From: Clostridium sp. 1001271st1 H5
Lineage (GTDB): Bacteria > Bacillota > Clostridia > Lachnospirales > Lachnospiraceae
Direction: 5' to 3'
Assembly (NCBI RefSeq): GCF_005845215.1
Contig: NZ_SPHO01000006.1
Location: forward strand, 124,001 to 188,000
Length of the DNA stretch: 64,000 bases
Made by a program: the position numbers and the translations under genes. Under the pieces are notes generated by a model. The model saw only the letters and a program-made list of their open reading frames with translations. It did not search any database and was not told the origin of the DNA. Below, one piece after another: positions 1-8,697 of the stretch. Within the stretch, counting starts at the first letter, position 1; every line of letters begins with the position of its first letter.

Positions 1-588
1 ATCCACAGGCATTCCATTATTTTCGTGGAAATCCGTATCCACAAATCCCGGACACACCGCCTGAATCCGGATTCCCGTCCCCATAAGCTCCATGTGGAGC
101 CCTTCGGTCAGTGTAATCATAAAGCGCTTAGCGGCAGCATAGGTGACATTGCCCGGTACTACCGCAAATGCCCCGTCGGATGAGATATTGATGATACTGC
201 CTTGATTCCGTTCTTTCATCCCCTTCAGGACATGGTGGGTGATTTCAGCCACAGCTGATGTCTGAAGATAGATAAGGCGCCTCAGCCCCTCCATATCCGT
301 ATCAATAAATGAGGTTCTGAAGCCAAAGCCGGCGTTGTTCACCAGCACATGAACCTCCCTGCCCTCCAATGATGCAAGCAGCTTTTTCACGCCGTCATCC
401 CGGGCCAGGTCCACCAGAATCACAATTACCCTGCAGCCATATTTGTCCCTGATTTCCTGCGCCCTCCTTTCAATCACCTCTTTCCTTCTCCCGGTCATGA
501 TTAAGTCATATCCCTTTCCTGCAAACCACTTTGCATAGGCCAGTCCCAGACCGCTTGTCGCCCCTGTAATCAATGCATACTGTTCCAT
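1..588 (-). CDS. SDR-family oxidoreductase, C-terminus beyond window
   Basis: A classical short-chain dehydrogenase/reductase, probably a soluble NAD(P)-dependent oxidoreductase; the substrate cannot be told. The N-terminus MEQYALITGATSGLGLA carries the Rossmann TGxxxGxG motif. NNAG follows near residue 85, then a Ser-containing INISSDG strand near residue 135 and the catalytic YAAAK near residue 151. The ATG at 588 has an AGGAGG site 7 bases upstream. About 196 codons are present; family members are 230-270 residues, so the C-terminal substrate loop lies outside. It lies downstream of a TetR gene on the same strand but is separated from it by a terminator and has a palindromic operator just upstream, so it is probably a TetR target. 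Confidence 0.9.
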   Translation of the reverse strand, partial: MEQYALITGATSGLGLAYAKWFAGKGYDLIMTGRRKEVIERRAQEIRDKYGCRVIVILVDLARDDGVKKLLASLEGREVHVLVNNAGFGFRTSFIDTDMEGLRRLIYLQTSAVAEITHHVLKGMKERNQGSIINISSDGAFAVVPGNVTYAAAKRFMITLTEGLHMELMGTGIRIQAVCPGFVDTDFHENNGMPVD

Positions 589-612
589 CTTCCTACCTCC
601 TGACGTCTTTCT

Positions 613-629
613 AATGAACATTGTTCATT
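613..629. promoter_or_regulatory. Palindromic TetR-type operator before the SDR gene
   Basis: A perfect inverted repeat AATGAAC-ATT-GTTCATT sits 25 bases upstream of the SDR start codon. Its size and position fit a TetR operator, and the nearest regulator is the TetR gene at 705-1295. A related site lies upstream of that gene at 1449-1469. Assignment to that TetR is inference. Confidence 0.6.
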
Positions 630-636
630 CGCTTTT

Positions 637-672
637 TAAAAAAAGATTCCCGGACCAGCGGCAGCGGGAATC
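637..672 (-). terminator. Intrinsic terminator of the TetR gene
   Basis: GATTCCCG pairs with CGGGAATC across a 12-base loop. On the minus strand it is followed by a run of seven T. It lies just downstream of the TetR stop codon and separates that gene from the SDR gene. Confidence 0.75.
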
Positions 673-704
673 CTTCTCTGTACCTACCCATATATTTACC
701 ATTT

Positions 705-1295
705 TCAACTAATTCCAGGGCCCAGGATACGTTTCATAATCATACGGATTCCGGCAGCTTTCTCAGCCGATGACAACGCATCATTCTCCAGCACCGGAAC
801 CGCGCCAAAGAGCATGTATGACGCGGTAAGCGGAATATTCCCCACCCTTGTAATTCCCATTTCATTCATCTCCTGCAGCTTTTCCTGCATATAAGGCTCT
901 ATGGTTTCACACAGTTTAACCGACATAAGCATCTGAAGACCGTGATTCTCCTTCTTATGAAAAAAATGATGATACTTTTCCCTGCCATCTGACTGAAGAA
1001 AGAGCTGCTCCATTTTGTCCAGAAAACCATCCAGCGAACCATCCTTCTCTTTCAGCAATTCAATCATTGGCAGCGTAATATCCTTTACGTACTGCTCAAT
1101 TGCAGTGTCATACAGAACCTGCTTTGACTCAAAATACCGGTAGCACAGGCCCGGCACCACATTCATGGCAGCGGCAATGTCCCTCATGGTTGCTGCCTCA
1201 TACCCCTTTTCCATAAAAACCAGCATGGCCGTGTCCAATATTTCCTGTTTGCGGACCTCCGGCTCCTTGGATATCCTGGCTGTCTTGCGTTCCAT
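705..1295 (-). CDS. TetR/AcrR-family transcriptional regulator
   Basis: A one-component repressor. An N-terminal helix-turn-helix lies at about residues 10-55, with the family-typical stretches ILDTAMLVFMEKGYEAATM and YRYFESKQVLYD. The rest, about 140 residues, is an all-helical ligand and dimer domain of no recognised ligand. Of two possible starts, the ATG at 1295 is preferred because AGAGGTGG lies 8 bases upstream; a GTG at 1307 sits inside that ribosome site. Palindromes of the form AATGAA(C/T)-N-(A/G)TTCATT occur both upstream of this gene and upstream of the SDR gene, which suggests autoregulation and control of the oxidoreductase. Confidence 0.9.
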   Translation of the reverse strand: MERKTARISKEPEVRKQEILDTAMLVFMEKGYEAATMRDIAAAMNVVPGLCYRYFESKQVLYDTAIEQYVKDITLPMIELLKEKDGSLDGFLDKMEQLFLQSDGREKYHHFFHKKENHGLQMLMSVKLCETIEPYMQEKLQEMNEMGITRVGNIPLTASYMLFGAVPVLENDALSSAEKAAGIRMIMKRILGPGIS

Positions 1296-1448
1296 CTGTG
1301 AACCCACCTCTTTTCCGGATTTATCCCAGTTCTGTTATTTTCTGATTGTAATTTTGGACTGTATTACTTGACTGTACCTTTTGTTCGCATTCTTTATAAA
1401 ACTATTCCCTCCAGTAATCATAGGATACCACCTCATTGAACAAAAGTC

Positions 1449-1469
1449 AATGAATTATGTTTATTCATT
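1449..1469. promoter_or_regulatory. Second TetR-type operator candidate
   Basis: AATGAAT-N7-ATTCATT, an inverted repeat whose half-sites match the operator at 613-629 apart from one base and spacer length. It lies in the divergent region between the TetR gene and the response-regulator gene. Confidence 0.4.
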
Positions 1470-1554
1470 AAGCCGCATAATTAACTCCATGTGTTAAGCT
1501 GCCAAATTTTATCAACATTTCACACAAAGTTCAAAATTCTGCTCCTGTTCTCCA

Positions 1555-1563
1555 TGTTATAAT
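1555..1563 (+). promoter_or_regulatory. Extended -10 promoter of the two-component operon
   Basis: TG-T-TATAAT is a consensus extended -10 element ending 33 bases before the response-regulator ATG. No good -35 hexamer is seen at the usual spacing, as is common when the TG extension is present or an activator is needed. Confidence 0.6.
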
Positions 1564-1596
1564 AGACTCATTCCACTTGATAACAGGAGGATTTCC

Positions 1597-2271
1597 ATGC
1601 GCATATTAGTAATTGAAGACGAGAAACGGCTGGCTTTTACATTAGCCGACATGATAGGCGGGGCCGGATATTATACCGATGTCTCCCACGATGGGGCAGA
1701 AGGGCTGGAGCTGGCTAAAAGCGGTATTTACGACGCCATTGTTCTGGATGTAATGCTTCCCGGAATAGATGGTTATGAAGTCCTGAAAAGGCTGAGGAAC
1801 TCCCGCAGCATGACGCCTGTGCTCATGCTGACTGCCAGGTCGGAACTGTCAGACCGGGTCAGGGGATTGGATGCCGGCGCGGACTACTATCTGACAAAGC
1901 CCTTTGCCACAGAAGAATTCCTCGCCTGCCTGCGCACCGTGCTGAGGCGCCACGGCGATATAGCACCTGACACATTATCCTTCGGCGACCTTATCCTCAC
2001 GCCTTCCATGCCCGAACTCTGCTGCGGCGGCAGCAGCGTACCCTTAAGCGCCAAAGAGCTGGAACTCATGAGCCTGCTGATAAAGAACAGCAGCCAGTAT
2101 CTCCCCAAGGAAACCATTCTCCTTAAGGTATGGGGATATGACGCCAACGTAAATTCCAACAGCGTGGAAGCCTACATATCATTTCTGCGCAAAAAACTCG
2201 CTCTGCTGGGTTCCTCAGTCAGCATCTCTGTTATGAGAAACATTGGATATAAACTGGAGGTATCTGTATGA
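1597..2271 (+). CDS. OmpR/PhoB-type response regulator
   Basis: Cytoplasmic DNA-binding response regulator, 224 residues, the usual family length. The receiver domain spans residues 1-115 with acidic pocket residues E7/D8, phosphoacceptor D51 in VLDVMLPG, a conserved Thr in LTAR near 80 and Lys in TKPF near 101. The C-terminal winged helix spans about 125-222 and includes the LSAKELELMSLL and DANVNSNSVEAYISFLRKKL stretches. Its stop overlaps the histidine-kinase start by four bases (ATGA), so the two genes are translationally coupled. The regulated targets are not evident. Confidence 0.95.
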   Translation: MRILVIEDEKRLAFTLADMIGGAGYYTDVSHDGAEGLELAKSGIYDAIVLDVMLPGIDGYEVLKRLRNSRSMTPVLMLTARSELSDRVRGLDAGADYYLTKPFATEEFLACLRTVLRRHGDIAPDTLSFGDLILTPSMPELCCGGSSVPLSAKELELMSLLIKNSSQYLPKETILLKVWGYDANVNSNSVEAYISFLRKKLALLGSSVSISVMRNIGYKLEVSV

Positions 2272-3506
2272 TACGGAAAGTGAGATGGAAATTTTCAGTC
2301 ATCATGATGACCATAGTTACCCTTCTTCTGGCTGTCATCTTCATAACACTGTACTACACAACAAAAATAAACTATATCCAGAGAAGCATGGACACCCTTC
2401 ATTCCGCCATGATGGAAAATCCCCCGGGCAGTGCGAGGGGACAGGCACCCCCTCCCCATCCCTCCCGCCCCCGGAGGCAGGAGCTGCCTCTCATGGTCGT
2501 AGATATAAAGCAGGGCAATTATACGGTTGTGAAGAACCAGCTTCTGAGTACGGAAAGCCAGGAGGCCGAAACCCTGGTTTCCCTGGCAGAAAGCAAAGGC
2601 AGTGAATCCGGCACCCTAAAGGACCTGCATCTGCGTTATTTACGCGGAAAAACCATGCCCGGCCAAACAGTACGGTATGTATTTGCCGATATATACGAAG
2701 AGCAGAATTCTCTCTATTGGCAGGTGATTCACTCTTCCATTATCGGCGCATGTTCCTTTGCCGTTTTTTTCCTGTTCTCCACCCTTCTCTCCCGCTGGGC
2801 TGTAAAGCCGGTGGAAATTGCCTGGCAGCAGCAGCGTCAGTTTATCGCGGACGCTTCCCATGAGCTGAAGACTCCTCTCACAGTCATCCTCTCCAATGCG
2901 GATATGCTGGAAAAAGACCGGAATATACCCAATGGACAAAACCGGCAGCGAATAAGCCACATAAAAGCTGAATCTCTGCGGATGAAACAGCTGATAGAAA
3001 GCCTTCTCACCCTCGCCCGAAGCGACTCAGGACAGGAAGCAGCAGTCTACAAGCCCATTGACCTGAGCTTCATAGTAAACAGCAGCCTCATGGCCTTTGA
3101 ACCTCTTGTCTTTGATATGGACAAGCGCATCACCTGTGATATTGAAGCCTCGCTCCAGGTAAATGGAGATGAGAAGAAACTCCGGCAGCTGTCAGATATC
3201 CTTCTTGACAATGCCTGCAAATACAGCAGGGAAAACGGTTCTATCTATGTGACGCTGAAAAAGGACGGCGCGAAAGAGGCGCTCCTCACTGTGTCAGATG
3301 AGGGAACGCCTCTCACAAAAGAAGAAATCAAACACTTGTTTCTCCGCTTTTACCGTGCAGATGCTGCCCGCAGCAATATTCCCGGCTACGGTCTTGGACT
3401 TTCCATTGCCCAAAGCATTGTCAATGAGCACGGAGGAAAGATTGGTGCCGGCACAGATGGCTCCGGTGTCAATCTCTTTATGGTGCGGCTGCCCTTACTG
3501 GAATAA
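2268..3506 (+). CDS. Membrane sensor histidine kinase
   Basis: Partner of the preceding response regulator; autophosphorylates and passes phosphate to its Asp51. Membrane segments lie at about residues 10-30 and 155-178, flanking an extracytoplasmic loop that is Pro/Arg-rich near its start. The dimerisation H-box DASHELKTPLT is near residue 195, the N-box DILLDNACKYS near 310 and the G-box GYGLGLS near 368. No clear PAS domain is seen. The kinase shares the promoter of the regulator gene. It ends 24 bases before the convergent lipoprotein gene. The signal is unknown. Confidence 0.93.
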   Translation: MIRKVRWKFSVIMMTIVTLLLAVIFITLYYTTKINYIQRSMDTLHSAMMENPPGSARGQAPPPHPSRPRRQELPLMVVDIKQGNYTVVKNQLLSTESQEAETLVSLAESKGSESGTLKDLHLRYLRGKTMPGQTVRYVFADIYEEQNSLYWQVIHSSIIGACSFAVFFLFSTLLSRWAVKPVEIAWQQQRQFIADASHELKTPLTVILSNADMLEKDRNIPNGQNRQRISHIKAESLRMKQLIESLLTLARSDSGQEAAVYKPIDLSFIVNSSLMAFEPLVFDMDKRITCDIEASLQVNGDEKKLRQLSDILLDNACKYSRENGSIYVTLKKDGAKEALLTVSDEGTPLTKEEIKHLFLRFYRADAARSNIPGYGLGLSIAQSIVNEHGGKIGAGTDGSGVNLFMVRLPLLE

Positions 3507-3530
3507 ACAGATAATCCCCGGTTCACCGGC

Positions 3531-5252
3531 CTATTCAAGAAACGCCGTCCCATTCATGTATCCGGACCCGTCAAACACATGGATACCCTCACCCAGATTC
3601 TCCGCCAGCAAAGTCTCCTGTATTTCCACTACAGAAGCTTTGCCGGAAACATTTCCTTCTTCCGGCACCCTTTCAAACTTCCCTTCCCGGCCTCCTTGTC
3701 CCGGGATTTTTTCAAAAGTACCCCTCCCTCCGCCGGGCATTCTTCCAAAACCGCCGCCGGATGGCGTACCATATTGATTTAATATACGGTCCACCGTCAC
3801 CTGGATATCCTGGTCTCCGGCCGCTATGTGATAAGTCTCCCCGGTTTTTAAATCCGGTGAACTGAAGAGCAATGCCTCAAACGCCTTTGAAACCGCTGTT
3901 TCCGCCAATTGATTCCCCTGACTGTCCTCGATTGATATGGTTGTTCCGGCACTCTGACTCTCATCTAAGAAAACCACCAGCATGGGCTGGGATGAGTCCT
4001 CGGAAAACGTCTGGAACATACCTGCGCTTCCAACAGCCAATATGGTTCCGCCTGATACGGTTCCTGTGCCGTTGTAATCCAGAGCACCATTTCCGCCATT
4101 TTCTGGTCCCTCCACAAGGACGGTTCCCCCCTCCAGAAACAAGTCTCCGTTGGAATCTATACCATCTCCGGAGGCATTGATTCTTATGTCTCCTCCTGAA
4201 ATGCGGATGTAAGCTCCCTCTGTTACATCAAAGGCACCTCCGCCCGGTCCCCGCCTGCTGCCAAAGGAATCTGTCCCCTCTGCATTTGATACCCCGGAGG
4301 CATCAGAGCCACCTGCTGCATTGATTCCGTCGTCCTCTGAATGAATCCGTATGGTTCCTCCGGTAATTTCCACACATAGCCCTTCCAGTCCCTCATAGCT
4401 CTGTTCCACTGTTATGGTTCCGCCTGAAACCTCAACCAGCGTTTCAGCCAGTATTCCTTTCTTTCCCGCTGTTATGGCCACGGTACCGCCGGTAATTCTC
4501 ACATATCCCTTGTCCTCTTCCGTGTCATTATTTGACTGGATTCCATCGCTGCCCGCTGTAATGGCAAGACTTCCGCCATTCACCTCCACAAAATCCTTTC
4601 CCTTTACGCCGTCTTTTGCCGCCCCTATGACATAGGTGCCGGAATTGATAATAACCCCGTCCTTTCCCCGTATCCCGTTCATATAATTACCGCTGATTTC
4701 CAGCATGCCGTTCCCCTCAAATACCATATCGTCCTTACTGAAAATAGCTGCGTCCGGCTCGTCCTCCCCGGCCTGCAAATAGACATACGCACTTCCGTCA
4801 GATACCTTGTTTTCCGAACCATCCTCCAGGACAATGGTCAGCAGCCCGCTTTGGCTGGCATAGATTGCAGAATAGCCGGAATTTGCAATAGAAACATTAT
4901 CCAGCACCAGAAATACCTCATCCTCCTTTCCCGCATCCACCGTCACGCCTCCCTCTGCTATATTTCCTGTTAAACGGTATGTCCCGGCAGCAGAAATGGT
5001 GACATTGGCTCCGTTCGCCGCCGCTCCCTCCCCTTCTATGGTCACTATATTTTCATTTCCTATAATTAAGGTTTCCTTTCCATTCCCACTAAAAGCCCCT
5101 GTCTGATTCCCTTCTGGCCCCCCTGTATTCCCCGCTCCTATCTCATCCTTGCCAGCTGTTTTTGCACAGCCGGCAAGAAGCAGGGCGCCTGCCAGACCGG
5201 CTGCCAGGCCAGCTTTTCTAAATCTCCTGTATCTTATTTTGTCTCTATGCAT
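3531..5252 (-). CDS. Secreted beta-helix lipoprotein, Cthe_2159-like
   Basis: A 573-residue exported lipoprotein. A basic N-terminus and hydrophobic stretch end in a lipobox LLAGC with the acylated Cys at residue 29. The middle, about 75-430, is a run of Gly/Ala/Asp-rich repeats (for example DGIQSNND, GGTIRIHSEDDGINA, SGDGIDSNGD) typical of right-handed parallel beta-helix proteins. I recognise the carbohydrate-binding domain family of Cthe_2159 (PF14262), known to bind acidic polysaccharide. A Gly/Arg/Met-rich linker lies near 495-530. It is the second gene after a truncated DUF4956 gene, 12 bases apart, a pairing often seen with polyphosphate-polymerase-like and CotH genes. Ligand specificity is unknown. 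Confidence 0.75.
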   Translation of the reverse strand: MHRDKIRYRRFRKAGLAAGLAGALLLAGCAKTAGKDEIGAGNTGGPEGNQTGAFSGNGKETLIIGNENIVTIEGEGAAANGANVTISAAGTYRLTGNIAEGGVTVDAGKEDEVFLVLDNVSIANSGYSAIYASQSGLLTIVLEDGSENKVSDGSAYVYLQAGEDEPDAAIFSKDDMVFEGNGMLEISGNYMNGIRGKDGVIINSGTYVIGAAKDGVKGKDFVEVNGGSLAITAGSDGIQSNNDTEEDKGYVRITGGTVAITAGKKGILAETLVEVSGGTITVEQSYEGLEGLCVEITGGTIRIHSEDDGINAAGGSDASGVSNAEGTDSFGSRRGPGGGAFDVTEGAYIRISGGDIRINASGDGIDSNGDLFLEGGTVLVEGPENGGNGALDYNGTGTVSGGTILAVGSAGMFQTFSEDSSQPMLVVFLDESQSAGTTISIEDSQGNQLAETAVSKAFEALLFSSPDLKTGETYHIAAGDQDIQVTVDRILNQYGTPSGGGFGRMPGGGRGTFEKIPGQGGREGKFERVPEEGNVSGKASVVEIQETLLAENLGEGIHVFDGSGYMNGTAFLE

Positions 5253-5264
5253 ACAAACATCCTC

Positions 5265-5696
5265 CTATAATTCTTCCCTGCTGTCCGGCAGCCGGCCGCA
5301 GACAATGGTAAGGTTTCCATTCCTGCAGCGTATATCATCCAGCATGTTCTTCTCAATTGTCCCGGATTTTAAATCCACGTGGTAGCACAGTTCATAGAGA
5401 CTGCCCATATTTACAGTCCTGACCCGCACAATCTCTGAATTTCTAGTGTATTTCTCAAATATATCGTCAAAAATTCCCGAATAATCCAGATTTTCCGGTA
5501 TGGTAACCTTCAATTCCTTCCTCCCTGCACTGCCGGCCGGAAGGGATACCAGAAAAATGGTAATCCCGCCGGCCACTATCATCAGAAGCAGCGCGGTTCC
5601 CAGATAGCCCATTCCGGCAGCCAGACCCAGGGCCATGGCCAGAAATATGCTTCCAATCTCCCTTGCATTGCCCGGCATGGACCTGAACCGCACCAT
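5265..5696 (-). pseudogene. DUF4956 membrane protein, N-terminus lost
   Basis: 143 residues that match the second half of DUF4956 proteins, which are normally around 200-230 residues with several N-terminal membrane helices. The sequence begins at the conserved VRFRS motif, has two hydrophobic segments at about 16-32 and 34-50, then the cytoplasmic alpha/beta domain. Family similarity starts essentially at the first codon, and the opposite strand becomes a methyltransferase within a few bases. The 5' half has therefore been removed by a rearrangement. No ribosome site precedes the ATG at 5696, so expression is doubtful. The downstream lipoprotein gene belonged to the same operon. Confidence 0.7.
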
Positions 5697-5926
5697 CCTG
5701 CTTCCGGCAGGTATTGACCGTGCTGAGGCCGGGCGGTCTGTTCCTGATTTGCAACGAGGCCTGCAATCCGGAGGACGACAGGTGGAGCAAAATCATAGAC
5801 GGAATGACGGTATACAGCGGCAGTCAGCTGGAACAGTATCTGCAGGAAGCAGGGTTCAGCAGCATCCAGTGTGACGAGGACCGCCGGAAAGGCCGCATTT
5901 GCCTGATTGCAGAAAAAAAGAGATAA
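5693..5926 (+). pseudogene. SAM-dependent methyltransferase, C-terminal fragment
   Basis: About 75 codons open from the scar to a TAA at 5926. The residues QVLTVLRPGGLFLICNE match the post-strand-4 region of class I methyltransferases (EVxRVLKPGG). The later AGFSSIQ segment and final strand match the family C-terminus. The SAM-binding GxGxG half is missing, and no start codon or ribosome site is present upstream. This is a 3' remnant fused head to head to the DUF4956 remnant. Confidence 0.75.
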
Positions 5927-5948
5927 GGCGTGCCCCATCATCTGACCA

Positions 5949-6006
5949 ACATGGCAATATGATAAATATAAGGCGTCTTATATCTTATCATAAGCCATGT
6001 TTTCTC
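5949..6006 (+). terminator. Long AT-rich hairpin after the methyltransferase remnant
   Basis: ACATGGC pairs with GCCATGT around an inner stem of about 14 bp with one bulge, with loop GCGT, followed by TTT and more T. It probably terminated the former methyltransferase gene. Confidence 0.55.
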
Positions 6007-6149
6007 TTATATCTCAATTTTTCCCGTCAAATAACCCTGGCTTTTTTACATTCTCCCTTTTACAGTGTTTTCTAAAACCTTCCAGAAATCGTACACATAA
6101 TTCAAAAAATATTCGAAAAAAGAAAAATAAATAATTAAAAAATTAACAA

Positions 6150-6178
6150 TTGACAAAAAACAAAACATTTGCTATATT
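6150..6178 (+). promoter_or_regulatory. Near-consensus sigma-A promoter of the catabolic cluster
   Basis: TTGACA, a 17-base spacer, then TATATT. It fires toward the YheO-type regulator but leaves a leader of about 230 bases, so a leader-level control is possible. Confidence 0.7.
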
Positions 6179-6383
6179 GAATGTGTAAAGACTAAAAGTT
6201 TTAAAAATGCAATAAATCAAATTAATTTTAATTTTAAAATGTCAATATAGATTCAAAACAGTGAGGGGGCTTTTGCGCTGCCCGCGTAATTCCCGGCCTG
6301 ACCTTATACCGTACATATAACATAAAGTAATAATTTTCGTAAAATAATAAAAACTTTATTTTTTAAAACATTGGGGTTACAAT

Positions 6384-6403
6384 CTAAGTACATTTATACT
6401 TAG
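6384..6403. promoter_or_regulatory. Inverted repeat overlapping the regulator's ribosome site
   Basis: CTAAGTA-N6-TACTTAG; its right arm runs into the AGGAGG of the regulator gene. It could be an autoregulatory operator or an RNA hairpin that occludes the ribosome site. Confidence 0.4.
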
Positions 6404-6414
6404 GAGGAAATTAT

Positions 6415-7071
6415 ATGAAGACCATTGAGAACGAGATGCCATTTTTCCAAACCCTGCTTAAACTTTTAAAAAATCAGTTTGGTATGGAGTCAGAATTTAT
6501 CCTGCATGACTGGTCAAAAGGTTATGACCATAGTGTGGTAGCCATTGAAAACGGACATATCACAAACCGCAAGATTGGAGACTGCGGCAGCAACCTGGGC
6601 CTGGAAGTGATACGCGGAACCGCTACAAGCGATATGAAATGCAACTATGTCACGCGCACAAGGGACGGAAAAGTCCTGTTGTCCTCCACCATGTATATAA
6701 AGAATGATGACGGACAGGCTTTGGGCGCTCTGTGCATTAATACAGATATATCCGAAAGAATCAAAATAAAGGAATATCTGGATGCTTCGCTTCCCGAAGA
6801 GCTGAATAAAAAGGACAGCAACGAAGAGTTCTTTGCTACGGATGTATCTGACTTACTGGTATACCTAATAGACCAGGGGATAAATAAGATTGGCAGACCT
6901 GTCAGCGAGATGACCAAAGAAGACAAAATGAAGGTATTACGTTTTCTGGATGACAGAGGAGCGTTTCTCATCAGCAAATCCAGTACGAAAATCTGCCAGA
7001 TTCTGGAAATCTCCAAATTTACCTTGTATAACTATTTGGATGAAGTACGTGAACGTAAAGAGTCCATTTAG
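6415..7071 (+). CDS. YheO/DauR-type PAS transcriptional regulator
   Basis: 218 residues. The N-terminal half, about 10-115, is the YheO-like PAS domain, with the family stretches EFILHDWSKGYDHSVVAIENG and GALCINTDIS. The C-terminus, about 150-215, is a DNA-binding helix-turn-helix (MTKEDKMKVLRFLDDRGAF and the KICQILEISKFTLYNYLDEV helix pair). The best studied relative, DauR, represses D-arginine catabolism genes in Pseudomonas. Here the gene heads a colinear cluster for uptake and breakdown of an amino-group-bearing compound, so it is probably the local sensor. An AGGAGG lies 7 bases before the ATG. The effector is unknown. Confidence 0.88.
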   Translation: MKTIENEMPFFQTLLKLLKNQFGMESEFILHDWSKGYDHSVVAIENGHITNRKIGDCGSNLGLEVIRGTATSDMKCNYVTRTRDGKVLLSSTMYIKNDDGQALGALCINTDISERIKIKEYLDASLPEELNKKDSNEEFFATDVSDLLVYLIDQGINKIGRPVSEMTKEDKMKVLRFLDDRGAFLISKSSTKICQILEISKFTLYNYLDEVRERKESI

Positions 7072-7079
7072 AAATAAAA

Positions 7080-7099
7080 TTTCTACCAAAGAGTAGAAA
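7080..7099. promoter_or_regulatory. Inverted repeat between regulator and transporter genes
   Basis: TTTCTAC-N6-GTAGAAA in the 53-base gap. It may be an operator for the upstream regulator or a weak processing hairpin. Confidence 0.3.
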
Positions 7100-7124
7100 A
7101 TTAAGAAAGGACGGCGAGGTAGTA

Positions 7125-7961
7125 ATGAGAAAAATCAAACAGATTAAAAGGATTGCAGCAGTCGTAATGGCGGTTTCAGTTGCAGTGGGGCTGACAGCAT
7201 GTCAGCAAAAAACTGACTCCCAGGGAAACTCTTCCCAGACAGGAACCCTCCAGAAAGTGCTGAAAGAGAGGAAGATGACGGTGGGATGCATTTTGTCCTT
7301 CCCTCCCTTTGGCTACAAATCAGAGGATGGCACTCCCATGGGATATGATGTGGACATGATTCATGAACTGGCGGATTCTTTAGGTGTGGAGGTTGAGATT
7401 GTGGAAGTTACTGCCGACGCCAGGATTCCCAGCCTGGAGACAGGCAAGGTTGATGCTGTATTCGGGAACTTTACAAGGACACTGGAGAGAGCACAGAAGA
7501 TTGATTTCTCAAATCCTTATGTTGTTGCCGGAGAACGGCTTCTTGTAAAAAAAGGCAGCGGGATTAATTCCGTCGACGATTTAACCGGCAAGAAGGTTGC
7601 CGTTACAAAGGGGTCAACAAATGCTGAACTGATGGCAACATTAAACCCCAATGCTGAAGTAGTCTTCTTTGAAACGTCTGCAGACGCACTTCAGGCTGTA
7701 AAGAACGGCCAGTGCGCCACCTTCCTGGAGGACAGTAATTTCCAGCAATACCAGGCAGCCCAGAATGATGACCTTGAGGTGGTAGGCGATTCCCTGATTT
7801 CTCTGGAATACAATGCAATCGGCGTAAAAAAGGGCGACCAGGACTGGCTCAATTACCTGAACCTTTTCATCTTTAACACAAATGTATCAGGTAAAAATGA
7901 TGAAATGTACTCAAAATGGTTTGGGGAACCAATGCCGTTTGATTTAAATCCTCAATATTAA
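7125..7961 (+). CDS. Amino-acid ABC transporter substrate-binding lipoprotein
   Basis: Family 3 extracellular solute-binding protein, 278 residues. The signal peptide ends in a lipobox LTAC with acylated Cys26. The two-lobe periplasmic-binding fold is recognisable from GYDVDMIHELADSLG, the TRTLERAQKIDFSNPY stretch near residue 130 and GKKVAVTKGSTNAE. It captures a polar amino acid or related amino-acid-like molecule at the outer membrane face and feeds the two permeases encoded downstream. The absence of catabolic genes for ordinary L-amino acids and the presence of sugar-acid enzymes nearby make an amino sugar acid or D-amino acid plausible as ligand. Confidence 0.93.
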   Translation: MRKIKQIKRIAAVVMAVSVAVGLTACQQKTDSQGNSSQTGTLQKVLKERKMTVGCILSFPPFGYKSEDGTPMGYDVDMIHELADSLGVEVEIVEVTADARIPSLETGKVDAVFGNFTRTLERAQKIDFSNPYVVAGERLLVKKGSGINSVDDLTGKKVAVTKGSTNAELMATLNPNAEVVFFETSADALQAVKNGQCATFLEDSNFQQYQAAQNDDLEVVGDSLISLEYNAIGVKKGDQDWLNYLNLFIFNTNVSGKNDEMYSKWFGEPMPFDLNPQY

Positions 7962-8017
7962 TCAAAGTAAATGGGGCTCCGTTACGGCAGCCCCATTCTA
8001 TAGAAAGAGGTGTTAAT

Positions 8018-8692
8018 ATGTTCCTGGATTGGTGGACTCCCATCGAAAATCTTCCGGCACTGCTCAGAGGTGCACTTGTATCCCTTGAACTTACCCTGAC
8101 CGTCTTCGCGCTGTCCCTGTTTTTCGGAACGGTTGTAGGATTTCTGCGGTATAACAGACAGCACAAAGCCGGTTACCGCATCGCAACTGTGTATGTGGAA
8201 TTAATCCGCAACACCCCTATGCTGGTTCAAATTTTCTTTCTCTATTTTGGACTTCCCCAGTTTAAGATTTATCTTCCTGCCTTATTCGCCGGTATACTGG
8301 GACTGACCATTAACAACACAGCATACATAGCGGAAATCGTCCGTTCCGGTATCCAGTCCATCCCCAAGGGCCAATGGGAAGCGGCCAACTGTCTGGGGTT
8401 AAAGCCCATCCACGCGTTTCTGGATGTCATCTTTCCCCAGGCCCTGCGCAACATTTTCCCTTCGCTTATTAATCAGTTCATCATGATACTCTTTGGTACG
8501 AGCCTGCTTTCCGTTCTTGACATCAAAGACCTTACCCAGGTGGCCTCCATACTGAATTCCCAGAATTTCCGAACCCTGGAGTTATTCACCTTTGCTATTG
8601 GCATCTACTATATTATGTCGGTGCTCTGCTCTAAAATCCTAAGATATGTTAATAACCGGTTCTTTCCAAGTATCAGCAACGGCGGGAGGTAA
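8018..8692 (+). CDS. Amino-acid ABC transporter permease, subunit 1
   Basis: 224-residue His/Glu/Gln/Arg/opine-type permease (HisM/GlnP family) with about five membrane helices. The EAA motif that contacts the ATPase is seen at GQWEAANCLGLKPIHAFLDV near residue 125, and VELIRNTPMLVQIFFLYFGL is the typical second helix. A good ribosome site (AGAGGTG) precedes the ATG. It is followed after five bases by a second permease gene, so the pore is probably a heterodimer. Confidence 0.93.
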   Translation: MFLDWWTPIENLPALLRGALVSLELTLTVFALSLFFGTVVGFLRYNRQHKAGYRIATVYVELIRNTPMLVQIFFLYFGLPQFKIYLPALFAGILGLTINNTAYIAEIVRSGIQSIPKGQWEAANCLGLKPIHAFLDVIFPQALRNIFPSLINQFIMILFGTSLLSVLDIKDLTQVASILNSQNFRTLELFTFAIGIYYIMSVLCSKILRYVNNRFFPSISNGGR

Positions 8693-8697
8693 AATAA

